DNA of 39,070 nt. It comes from Phycisphaerales bacterium UBA2402 (GTDB lineage Bacteria > Planctomycetota > Phycisphaerae > Phycisphaerales > UBA1924). The DNA lies in contig DDSA01000104.1 in NCBI GenBank assembly GCA_002343715.1, forward strand, positions 1 to 39,070. The letters run 5' to 3'. Position numbers and translations under genes: made by a program. The notes beneath the pieces were generated by a model. That model saw only the letters and a program-made list of their open reading frames with translations. It did not search any database and had not been told where the DNA came from. The stretch's first letter is position 1; the number at the start of each line of letters is the position of its first letter. Below are positions 1 through 7,329 of the stretch, one piece after another.

Positions 1-945
1 GGCGTCCGGGCCGAACCCGGCGGCGAACTGCGCCTGGGAGACATCGCGGCGATCGCCGGGCCGCAGGCCGCATCGCTCTCGGCGCTGCCGATCTCGGCGG
101 ACGCGGCGGGTCTCATCGACCTGGCGGCGGTGCGTCGAGCCGTGGAAGCCGCGGCGGGGATCAACGCCGGGCGAATCGCCTTCTCGGGCGGCGTGTGCCG
201 TGTGCGTCCCGCCCTCGCGCCTGCCGCCCGGGAGGAGAGCGGCGTGATCGCAACCGAGGCAACACCACTCGCGGGCACCGTGCGACAGCACGTCACCGCC
301 CGGCTCGCCGAGACATTCGGCGTCGCGTCCGATGCGCTGAGGCTGACATTCGAGCAGAGCCGGGCAGAACTGCTGAACACGCCGACTCAGGGCCGCGTGG
401 TGACGGCGCAGCAGACCGGCACGGGGGACAAAGTGACCCTGGCGGTGCGCGTGTACGAAGGGGACACGCTCATCGCCCAGGGCACCCTCGCCGTGGGTGT
501 GCTGGTGCGGCGCGAGGTGACGGTGTCGAAAGGGGCGGTTTCGCGTGGTGAGACGGTTCCCGCGGAAGCGCTGACCGGGGACGTGCAATGGATTCCGCTG
601 ACGGTGAAGCCCGCGGCGCTCCGGGCGATCGCCGGGAGCAAGGCGAGGGCCCGTATCGATGCGGGGAGCATTATCGAAGAGCGGCACATCGAGGCCCCAC
701 TGGCCGTGCGGCGCGGCGATCTGTTGGCGCTGGACTGCCTGAGCGGCGGTCTGGTGGTGCGCACGACGGGCAAGGCACTGGACGATGCTAAGGAAGGCGA
801 GACGATCCCGGTTGAGACGCTGCAATGGCGCTCGGTGGTAACAGCCAAAGTCAGTCGATCCGGGCACGCGGTCATCGTGGGCGGAGCGGGGGTGTCCGGT
901 GATTCGGCGAGATCCAGAGGACGGCGAGCGGCGCGAGTCCCCTGA
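1..945 (+). CDS. flgA: Flagellar basal body P-ring formation chaperone FlgA (5' end cut)
   Basis: FlgA is the periplasmic chaperone that helps FlgI assemble into the flagellar P ring. The reading frame is open from the first base of the window, so the true start and signal peptide lie outside it. A GTG at 130 is internal: the upstream codons already read as FlgA-like sequence (LRLGDIAAIAGP). The C-terminal half carries the SAF/ChapFlgA fold, with the pattern VSRGETVPAEALTGDV (about residues 140-155 counted from the GTG), then RRGDLLALDCLSGGLVV, and an ending resembling GETIPVETLQWRSVVTAKV. The stop is TGA at 943-945. flgH follows 93 bp downstream on the same strand, the usual flagellar order. 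The C-terminal tail after the fold is arginine-rich and of no known role. Confidence 0.88.
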   Translation, partial: GVRAEPGGELRLGDIAAIAGPQAASLSALPISADAAGLIDLAAVRRAVEAAAGINAGRIAFSGGVCRVRPALAPAAREESGVIATEATPLAGTVRQHVTARLAETFGVASDALRLTFEQSRAELLNTPTQGRVVTAQQTGTGDKVTLAVRVYEGDTLIAQGTLAVGVLVRREVTVSKGAVSRGETVPAEALTGDVQWIPLTVKPAALRAIAGSKARARIDAGSIIEERHIEAPLAVRRGDLLALDCLSGGLVVRTTGKALDDAKEGETIPVETLQWRSVVTAKVSRSGHAVIVGGAGVSGDSARSRGRRAARVP

Positions 946-955
946 CGGCAACACG

Positions 956-972
956 ACGGCTCGGAGAGCCGT
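956..972 (+). other. Intercistronic hairpin between flgA and flgH
   Basis: ACGGCTC (956-962) and GAGCCGT (966-972) form a perfect 7-bp stem with a 3-nt loop just after the flgA stop. No T-run follows, so it is not a standard intrinsic terminator. It could be a processing or stabilising structure in the flgA-flgH message, which is inference. Confidence 0.35.
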
Positions 973-1038
973 GCCGCGATTCAACGGCTCCGGAACATCT
1001 CGGAGAGGTGTTCCAGCGGAAGATGAGGGTGTTTCAGC

Positions 1039-1719
1039 ATGATCCATATACATGTGTCGTTGGTCGTACTCATCGCTGTCGTGTCGATCGCTCCCGGGCA
1101 GGCACTGCTGCGCTCCCCGCGCAAAGCCACGGACGAATCACAGCCGGACGCGAAGGCCGTTCTGCGATCAACAAGCCTGATCATGGTGGAGGCCCCCAAG
1201 CCCCAGGAGTTCAAGGTCCACGACCTGGTGACCATCATCATCAACGAGAGCAGCAAGCAATCGAGCCAGCAGAAACTGGATACCAAGAAGGACTCGAACT
1301 TCCAGGGCACGCTCCAGCAGTTCCCCGACATCGAGGCTCTCTTCGGCGATGCGCAGCTTCAGAACAGCGGCAGCAGCCCCATCGTGCAGGTGGGCCTCAA
1401 CAGCAACCAGAAGTGGAAGGGCGACGCCAAGTACGAACGCAATGATCGCTTCACCGACAAGATCAGCGCCGAGGTCGTGGAAGTCAAGCCCAACGGGGTG
1501 CTCGTGCTCGAGGCCCGGCGTTCCGTGACGAAAGATGATGAGGTGCAGAGTGTGCTCCTGAGCGGGCACTGCCGGCGCGAGGACGTGACGGGCGCGAACA
1601 CGATCCTGAGCAGCCAGCTCGCCGACCTGACACTCACGATGCAGAACGAGGGTGAACTGCGCGAGAGCAACAAGCCGGGGTGGATCACGCGTGTCTTCCG
1701 CACCATCTTTGATTTCTGA
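1039..1719 (+). CDS. flgH: Flagellar L-ring protein FlgH
   Basis: FlgH forms the L ring that carries the flagellar rod through the outer membrane. The 226-residue product matches the family length. It has the diagnostic pattern FKVHDLVTIIINESS (about residues 56-70), a Q/K-rich helix after it, KWKGDAKYERNDRFTDKISAEVVEVKPNGVLVLEARR in the centre (cited here in parts: KYERNDRFTDKIS, VLVLEARR), and the ending LSSQLADLTLTMQNEGEL. The N-terminus is hydrophobic and looks like a cleavable signal ending near GQA. There is no cysteine for a lipobox, although most FlgH proteins are lipoproteins. Start: ATG at 1039 gives the signal peptide directly. The expected next gene flgI is not present; an ABC ATPase follows 51 bp downstream. 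Confidence 0.9.
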   Translation: MIHIHVSLVVLIAVVSIAPGQALLRSPRKATDESQPDAKAVLRSTSLIMVEAPKPQEFKVHDLVTIIINESSKQSSQQKLDTKKDSNFQGTLQQFPDIEALFGDAQLQNSGSSPIVQVGLNSNQKWKGDAKYERNDRFTDKISAEVVEVKPNGVLVLEARRSVTKDDEVQSVLLSGHCRREDVTGANTILSSQLADLTLTMQNEGELRESNKPGWITRVFRTIFDF

Positions 1720-1770
1720 GCACGCGTCTCGACCGCCCACACCCCGCCCGCCGCGAGGTACACTTGCACC

Positions 1771-3378
1771 GTGAGTCACGAGAACACGCTCATCGAGGTC
1801 AGCCGCGTCTCCAAGCGCTTCGGCATCACCCAGGCCCTGGACGATGTCTCTGTCTCGTTCCGCCGGGGCGAGGTGCACGCGCTGATGGGTGAGAACGGCG
1901 CGGGCAAGAGCACGCTGGGAAAGACCATCGCCGGCCTGCACAAGCCCGACACCGGGACCATCACCATCTCGCGCACGCCGCTGACGCCGGGCAGCATCGA
2001 TCACGCCTTCGGACTCGGGATCCGCCTTGTTCACCAGGAACTGGCGCAGTGCCCCAACCTCTCGGTGGCCGAGAACCTCTGTCTTCACGACATGCCCGTG
2101 ACACGGCTGGGCCTGGTGGACCGACGGGCGATGATCGAGCGTGCCGCGAGGCTCGTTCACGTGCTCGACCCGGGGATCGACGTGGGCGCGCCGCTGGGCG
2201 ACCTGTCGCCGGGCCGTCGCCAGATCTGCCAGATCGCCGCGGCCCTCGATGAGACCGATGCACGCGCCGGGGGGAGCGCTCATGGTCCGACGTGCATCGT
2301 GCTGGACGAGCCGACGAGTTCCCTCTCGGTGGCCGAGGCCGATCGGCTCCTGGAGATCACCCGCGATCTCGCATCGCGGGGCATGACGATCATCTATGTC
2401 TCGCACCGCATGGGCGAGATCTTTCAGGTGTGCGACCGCGTCACGGTGCTCCGAGACGGGCGATTCGTTGCCACCAACGTGGTCAAGGAGATCGACGAAC
2501 CCACGCTGGTGGAACAGATGATCGGGCGGCGCCTTCAAACGGCGGGGCGCAGCGAGTTCTCACGACGAACCGCGCCCAACCCCGCCGATGAACTCGCCCC
2601 CCACACGCCCCACTCCATCGGGAAGGTCGTTCTGGAGGTTGATGGCATCTCGTCACCGAAGAAACTCTCGGACATCTCGTTCTCCGTGCGGGCGGGGGAG
2701 GTTGTGGGCATCGGCGGGCTGGTGGGCTGCGGGCGTTCAGAACTGTTGAACGCCATCTTCGGCCTCGATCGCTCCGCGACCGGGCGTGTCCGTATTGATG
2801 GAACAATCGTGGATCGCACTTCCCCGCGTGGTCCGATCGCGGCAGGTATCGGGTATGTTCCCGAAGACCGGCGGAATCAGGGGCTGTTCTTCCAGTTGGG
2901 CGTGGATGAGAACATCCTGATGCCCTTCATGTCGCGGCTGGCCCGGGTGCTGGGCCTGCGTAACGGCGCGGCGGAGCGTGCCCTGGTTTCGCGGCGGATC
3001 ACCGATTTTCAGATCAAGTCCGCAGGGCCGCGGGCTGTGCCAGGATCGCTCTCCGGCGGCAACCAGCAGAAACTCCTGATCGCCCGTTGGATGAGCCCGG
3101 AGGCAAGGGTCCTGCTCTTGGACGAACCGACCCGTGGAATCGACGTAGGGACGAAGGCCGAGGTGTATAAACTTGTGCGGGCGGCCGCGGATCGTGGGGC
3201 GGCGGTGCTCCTGGTGTCGAGCGAGATGCCCGAACTGCTGGCCCTCTCCGACCGCGTGCTCGTCATGTGCGCGGGCAGGATCACCGGCGAACTTTCGAGC
3301 GAGGACATGACCCAGGCCAATATCCTTCGATTGGCTACGGTGGATGATTCCCGTAAGGCGAAGGTCGCCGCCGCGTAG
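1771..3378 (+). CDS. Sugar-type ABC transporter ATPase with two nucleotide-binding domains (RbsA/MglA family)
   Basis: This is the duplicated ATPase that drives import of monosaccharides or similar small molecules (e.g. ribose, galactose, xylose). The 535-residue protein has a first domain with Walker A GENGAGKST (about 40-48), a degenerate signature LSPGRRQ (about 146), Walker B VLDEPTSSL (about 177) and an H-loop in YVSHRMGEIF. The second domain has the usual non-canonical Walker A (GLVGCGRSELLN), VPEDRRNQGLF, signature LSGGNQQK (about 427) and LLDEPTRGIDVG. The start is GTG at 1771, with the sequence STLIEVSRVSKRF-like from the first residues. No permease or substrate-binding protein lies on either side, so the partner subunits must be elsewhere and the substrate cannot be inferred. 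The gene is followed 28 bp later by the secreted protease gene. Confidence 0.9.
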   Translation: MSHENTLIEVSRVSKRFGITQALDDVSVSFRRGEVHALMGENGAGKSTLGKTIAGLHKPDTGTITISRTPLTPGSIDHAFGLGIRLVHQELAQCPNLSVAENLCLHDMPVTRLGLVDRRAMIERAARLVHVLDPGIDVGAPLGDLSPGRRQICQIAAALDETDARAGGSAHGPTCIVLDEPTSSLSVAEADRLLEITRDLASRGMTIIYVSHRMGEIFQVCDRVTVLRDGRFVATNVVKEIDEPTLVEQMIGRRLQTAGRSEFSRRTAPNPADELAPHTPHSIGKVVLEVDGISSPKKLSDISFSVRAGEVVGIGGLVGCGRSELLNAIFGLDRSATGRVRIDGTIVDRTSPRGPIAAGIGYVPEDRRNQGLFFQLGVDENILMPFMSRLARVLGLRNGAAERALVSRRITDFQIKSAGPRAVPGSLSGGNQQKLLIARWMSPEARVLLLDEPTRGIDVGTKAEVYKLVRAAADRGAAVLLVSSEMPELLALSDRVLVMCAGRITGELSSEDMTQANILRLATVDDSRKAKVAAA

Positions 3379-3394
3379 TTGGAGTGTTGTCATC

Positions 3395-3400
3395 AGGAGG
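3395..3400 (+). promoter_or_regulatory. Strong Shine-Dalgarno site (AGGAGG) that sets the protease start
   Basis: A perfect AGGAGG lies 6 nt upstream of ATG 3407 and downstream of the ABC ATPase stop. The frame is open back to 3344, but the ribosome site plus the signal peptide that begins at 3407 make 3407 the start. Confidence 0.8.
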
Positions 3401-3406
3401 CGTGGA

Positions 3407-6400
3407 ATGACTAGGCAGTGGTGTCGGGCTGCGTTCGTGGCCTCGGGGTGTGTTGTGTCGGCGTTGGCGCAGCATGCAACAACGGCGAGGGGCCCGGAAG
3501 CAAACCTTCTGCGCTCAGAACACGCGGCGGTTGTTGAGCACGAGGACATCGGGGGCGGCCTGACGCTGGACGTAACGGTCGGGGTTCGCCGCCTGTTGCT
3601 CGACATCCACCCGACGGTGATCCGAGCCCACGGAGCGACACTCATCGAGGATGGCATCGAGGGACGGCGTGAACTCGATTGGCCCGAGCCGGGGACGTTC
3701 GCAGGCGTGGTGCGCGGAATCCCAGGCAGCATCGTCGCCGCCTCGCGCGTGCGTGGAGCGTGGCGGATCATCGCGGCTCAGGGGGGCGACGAGCCAGAGG
3801 GAACGATCTTTGTGCAGTCGTGGGCCGACCTGGGCGAACACGACGCGCCCGGGTACGCCGCTTATACCGGTGCGGACCTGGCACCGGGCGACTGGTCGTG
3901 CGGCGCCGGTGTGGCGTTCGTGCTGCCGCGGACCAACCGGGCCGGGTACACCGGCCGCGTGGCCTGCAACACGCTGGCCCAGATCGCCTTCGATGCCGAC
4001 TACTCGTTCTACCAGGCCAACGGTCTTTCCGTGCCCAACACCATCGCCGATATCGAGAGCGTCCTGAACGCCAACAACATCATTTACGCCCGCGATGTGA
4101 ACATCATCCATCAGATCACCACGGTCATCGTGCGGACGAATCAGGCGACTGACCCGTACGCGGGCATCGGCACGATCGAAGGACTGCTTGGAGCCCTGGC
4201 GCAGGAGTGGGAGCAGAACCAGACCGGTGTGACGCGCGACATCGCTCACCTGATGGTCGCCGAACGTTTCAGCGGCGGCGTCATCGGCGTGGCCTATGTC
4301 GGAGCGGTCTGCACGTACGGGTACGGCTGGTCACGCAGCCGGTTCACGACCAACCTCGCGTACCGGGTGGGCCTGACCGCGCACGAACTGGGCCACAACT
4401 GGGGCGCGGGGCACTGCGATGGGGATTCCGACTGTTTCATCATGTGCGGCGGTATCGGCGGCTGCTCGAACAACGTCACGCGGTTCGGATCGCGCTCGAT
4501 CCGTGACATCCGCGCCTTTGTTCCCACGCGGACCTGTCTTGAAGCAGTGGACGGCTTTCCAACGCCGCTGCCGCCACGGCCTCAGAACGATGAGGCCGCC
4601 ACCACGGTCGGCACGCCGGTCCGCATCGATGTGCTGGCCAACGACTTTGACGGCAACTGCGAACCGTTGATTCTCCTGAGTTTTCCGTCGCGGGCGACGT
4701 GCGGGCACGGGACCGTCTCCCGCTCCGTCGGCACCGGCCCCGGCGGGCGTGATGAACTCCTCTACACGCCCGATCCCGGCTACGTCGGGGACGACTGCAT
4801 CGATTACAGCGTGCGCGACCCCGGCGGGTTCGCGGTGACCGCGCGAGCAACCGTCCGGGTGCTCGCCCTTCGCACACCCGAGAATCCCGCGTTTACGTGG
4901 CCGGGGCTTGACGCGACGTACTACCACACGTACCCGATGGAACTCGCGGACCTCCGGCTCACCACCCCGTACGCGACCGGGGTTGTGCCGACGATCAACT
5001 TCCCCTCATCGACCGATCCGTTCGCGGGCAGCGGGAGGCGGACCAGCATCGGGGCCGTCTTCACGGGCACGCTCAACCTGACCGCCGCGGGGACGTACAA
5101 CTTTTTCACGGAATCCGATGACGGTTCCGCGCTGTACGTGAACGATCATCTGGTTGTTGCCAACGACGGCCCCCAGGGCATGACCGAGCGAGGCGGGGAC
5201 ATCGCGCTCGCCGCAGGCCCGGTGTCGATCCGCATCGAGTACTTTCAGGGCGGCGGGCCGGGCGGCCTGATCGCGCGCATCCAGGGGCCCGGCCTCTCGA
5301 AGCAGGTGATCCCGCCCACGATGTGGGCCGTGCCAGGGGTGAGCGCCGCGTACTACAACCTCGGGGCGGATTTGAACGATCTGCCGGACTTTTCGGTGCT
5401 GGCACCCGCTTCCCGCGGTGTCGTCGCTCACCTGAATCAAGCCACGGTGGATCCGTTCCTGTTCGGGAGTGTGCGCAGGGAGCATGTCGCGGCGACTTTC
5501 ACAGGGTACTTCGCCGCGCCCGCCGACGGGCTGTACCGGTTTTACTCAACGTCCGATGACGCGTCGGTCGTCTATGTGGGTGATGCGCTGGTCGTCAATA
5601 ACCGTGGCGCACATGGGATGATCGAGCGCAGCGGCTTCGCGGGCCTGCGTGCGGGTCTCCACGCGTTCAAGGTCGAGTATTGGCAGGGCGGCGGCGGTGC
5701 CGGTCTGATCGTCGAGGTTGAGGGGCCGGGGCTGACCCGCGGCCCGATCACGCCCGGGGCGCTCTTCCACGTCCCAGCCGGCGTTACGGACTGCAACAAC
5801 GACGGAGTAAACGATGCCGATCAGGTCACCGAGTCGCTCGATCTCGGAGACATGATCGCCGGCGGTGATGGCCGGGGCGAAGCGATCATCGGCGCGGGCC
5901 TCAACATGGCTACCGGCGCTGCGGTGCCCGCATCGGCCTTCGGCACCACCGGCGGGTCGGGCATCGGGTTGTACAGCCCGCTCGATGGCGGGGGAGGGCG
6001 GGCCAACCTTCGGCGCGTGAAAGCGGTGATGGTCCCGCGTGGGCCGACGCCCATCGCCCCCGGCATCAGCGTGAACTTCGCCACCGCCGATGGGAACTGG
6101 TGGGACGCCATCCGCAACGCGGGCACTGTGTGGGAGAGCGGGGGAGCGCCGCCGATCAGGCTGGCCGATCGACCGCTGATCCCCCGGACCGGGTTGGGCA
6201 TGCACACCGATGCGGGCGTGACCTTCGACCTCTCCGAAGTTCGTGCCCTCGAAGGCGGCAGACGCGTGCTGATGGTATCGGGCGTGGCGGGTTTCACGAT
6301 GAACAGTTGTTTTAGCGCCGACATCCACGCCGAGTTCATGGTGCTGGTCGACGGCGTGGTCCGCTTCCGCCGACTCTGTTCACCACGGGCCACCGCCGCG

Positions 6401-6730
6401 GCGGCCTTCGAGGTGCCCATCGCTGAAGCCGACCGGTATCTGACCTTCATGGCCCTCAACGCGGACGGCGGAAACTGCGACCACTTCGCGGTGGCCGACG
6501 CCCGCCTTGTCGTGTCATCCGAACTCGATGCGGACTCAGACGGCCTGCTCGACGAATGCGCCTGTCCTGCGGACTTCAATCGTGACGGCGGCGTGGACGG
6601 GGCGGATGTCGAAGCGTTCTATCGCGCGTGGGAGGCGTCGGATCCGTCGGCCGATGTCAACCGCGACGGCGGGATCGATGGCGGCGATGTCGAAACCTTC
6701 TTCAGCGCCTGGGAGCTGGGCGGTTGTTGA
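3407..6730 (+). CDS. Secreted reprolysin-like zinc metalloprotease with Ig-like, two PA14 and EF-hand/dockerin-like modules
   Basis: A 1107-residue exported protein with a signal peptide (MTRQWCRAAFVASGC..., cleavage near ALAQ). The catalytic domain (about 130-390) has the metzincin motif HELGHNWGAGH, with H326, E327, H330 and H336, as in M12B peptidases, and many cysteines around it. It is followed by a cadherin/Ig-like domain (about 393-490, signature VLANDFDGN), then two PA14 domains (about 500-640 and 645-790), each containing a repeated pattern such as TFTGYF and YRFYSTSDDAS, which often bind carbohydrate. About residues 790-1045 I cannot assign. The last 55 residues hold two calcium loops of type DxNxDGxxD (DFNRDGGVDGADVE, DVNRDGGIDGGDVE), typical of Phycisphaerae exoproteins. 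It likely degrades extracellular protein or glycoprotein; the substrate is unknown. Confidence 0.88.
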   Translation: MTRQWCRAAFVASGCVVSALAQHATTARGPEANLLRSEHAAVVEHEDIGGGLTLDVTVGVRRLLLDIHPTVIRAHGATLIEDGIEGRRELDWPEPGTFAGVVRGIPGSIVAASRVRGAWRIIAAQGGDEPEGTIFVQSWADLGEHDAPGYAAYTGADLAPGDWSCGAGVAFVLPRTNRAGYTGRVACNTLAQIAFDADYSFYQANGLSVPNTIADIESVLNANNIIYARDVNIIHQITTVIVRTNQATDPYAGIGTIEGLLGALAQEWEQNQTGVTRDIAHLMVAERFSGGVIGVAYVGAVCTYGYGWSRSRFTTNLAYRVGLTAHELGHNWGAGHCDGDSDCFIMCGGIGGCSNNVTRFGSRSIRDIRAFVPTRTCLEAVDGFPTPLPPRPQNDEAATTVGTPVRIDVLANDFDGNCEPLILLSFPSRATCGHGTVSRSVGTGPGGRDELLYTPDPGYVGDDCIDYSVRDPGGFAVTARATVRVLALRTPENPAFTWPGLDATYYHTYPMELADLRLTTPYATGVVPTINFPSSTDPFAGSGRRTSIGAVFTGTLNLTAAGTYNFFTESDDGSALYVNDHLVVANDGPQGMTERGGDIALAAGPVSIRIEYFQGGGPGGLIARIQGPGLSKQVIPPTMWAVPGVSAAYYNLGADLNDLPDFSVLAPASRGVVAHLNQATVDPFLFGSVRREHVAATFTGYFAAPADGLYRFYSTSDDASVVYVGDALVVNNRGAHGMIERSGFAGLRAGLHAFKVEYWQGGGGAGLIVEVEGPGLTRGPITPGALFHVPAGVTDCNNDGVNDADQVTESLDLGDMIAGGDGRGEAIIGAGLNMATGAAVPASAFGTTGGSGIGLYSPLDGGGGRANLRRVKAVMVPRGPTPIAPGISVNFATADGNWWDAIRNAGTVWESGGAPPIRLADRPLIPRTGLGMHTDAGVTFDLSEVRALEGGRRVLMVSGVAGFTMNSCFSADIHAEFMVLVDGVVRFRRLCSPRATAAAAFEVPIAEADRYLTFMALNADGGNCDHFAVADARLVVSSELDADSDGLLDECACPADFNRDGGVDGADVEAFYRAWEASDPSADVNRDGGIDGGDVETFFSAWELGGC

Positions 6731-6733
6731 ATT

Positions 6734-7249
6734 TCAGGATCGCTTGGCGAAAGTCCCCCGGTCACGATCTTTGACAACGCCGGGAAAGGCCAGGGCCTTG
6801 CCGTGCGCCACGCAGTAGACCCCCGGCGAGAGCACCCCGGTGGCGAAGACCGCCTCGGTCAGGTTCTGCAGCGCATCTGAACGTTTCATCTCGTACGGCC
6901 GCATCGCGCCGGTCAGGATGATCGGGATTGAAACACGGCCGAGCGCTGCGTGGAGCGACTCGCCGGTCTGGGCCAGGGTGTCGGTGCCGTGCAGGACCAC
7001 CACCCCGCTCGGCGGCGGGGTCCCGCCGGCGGCGACCCGCACCGCCGCGACGATGCGGGCCCGGTCCTCATCGGTCATGTGAAGGCTGTCCTTGCTCATG
7101 AGTTCGATCGTCGAGATCGCGACGCCGTCGAGCCGCAGCCGCCCGAGCATCCGGCCCACGATCGAGCGGCGGTTGTCGAGGCTACCGGTGGTTTCATCGT
7201 AGGTTTTTTCGATGGTGCCGCCGGTGGTGATGAGAACGACGTGACGCAT
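6734..7249 (-). CDS. Short asparaginase-domain protein
   Basis: The 171-residue product corresponds to the N-terminal catalytic domain of L-asparaginases. It carries both threonine motifs: TTGGTIE (residues 8-14) and HGTDT (87-91), followed by LTGAMRPYEMKRSDA (112-126). The C-terminal domain that completes the usual enzyme of about 330 residues is absent. Stand-alone proteins of this length exist in many bacteria, so it is more likely a distinct short family than a truncation. It may act as an amidohydrolase on asparagine or another amide, but activity is uncertain. Its stop lies 3 bp from the end of the convergent protease gene. Next upstream on the minus strand, 80 bp away, is the end of the glycoside-hydrolase gene. 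Confidence 0.75.
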   Translation of the reverse strand: MRHVVLITTGGTIEKTYDETTGSLDNRRSIVGRMLGRLRLDGVAISTIELMSKDSLHMTDEDRARIVAAVRVAAGGTPPPSGVVVLHGTDTLAQTGESLHAALGRVSIPIILTGAMRPYEMKRSDALQNLTEAVFATGVLSPGVYCVAHGKALAFPGVVKDRDRGTFAKRS

Positions 7250-7329
7250 GGTGGCAACGGTAGACGAACAAGACCACGGTCGAATGAGACGATGATGTGG
7301 TGTGAGTGTTCGAGGCTTGTTCCGCTTTG

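Noticed and set aside
1168..2538. Long open frame on the minus strand opposite flgH and the ABC ATPase
   Set aside because: Composition is Arg/His/Gly/Ala-rich without any domain, and it lies over two clear plus-strand genes; an effect of high GC.
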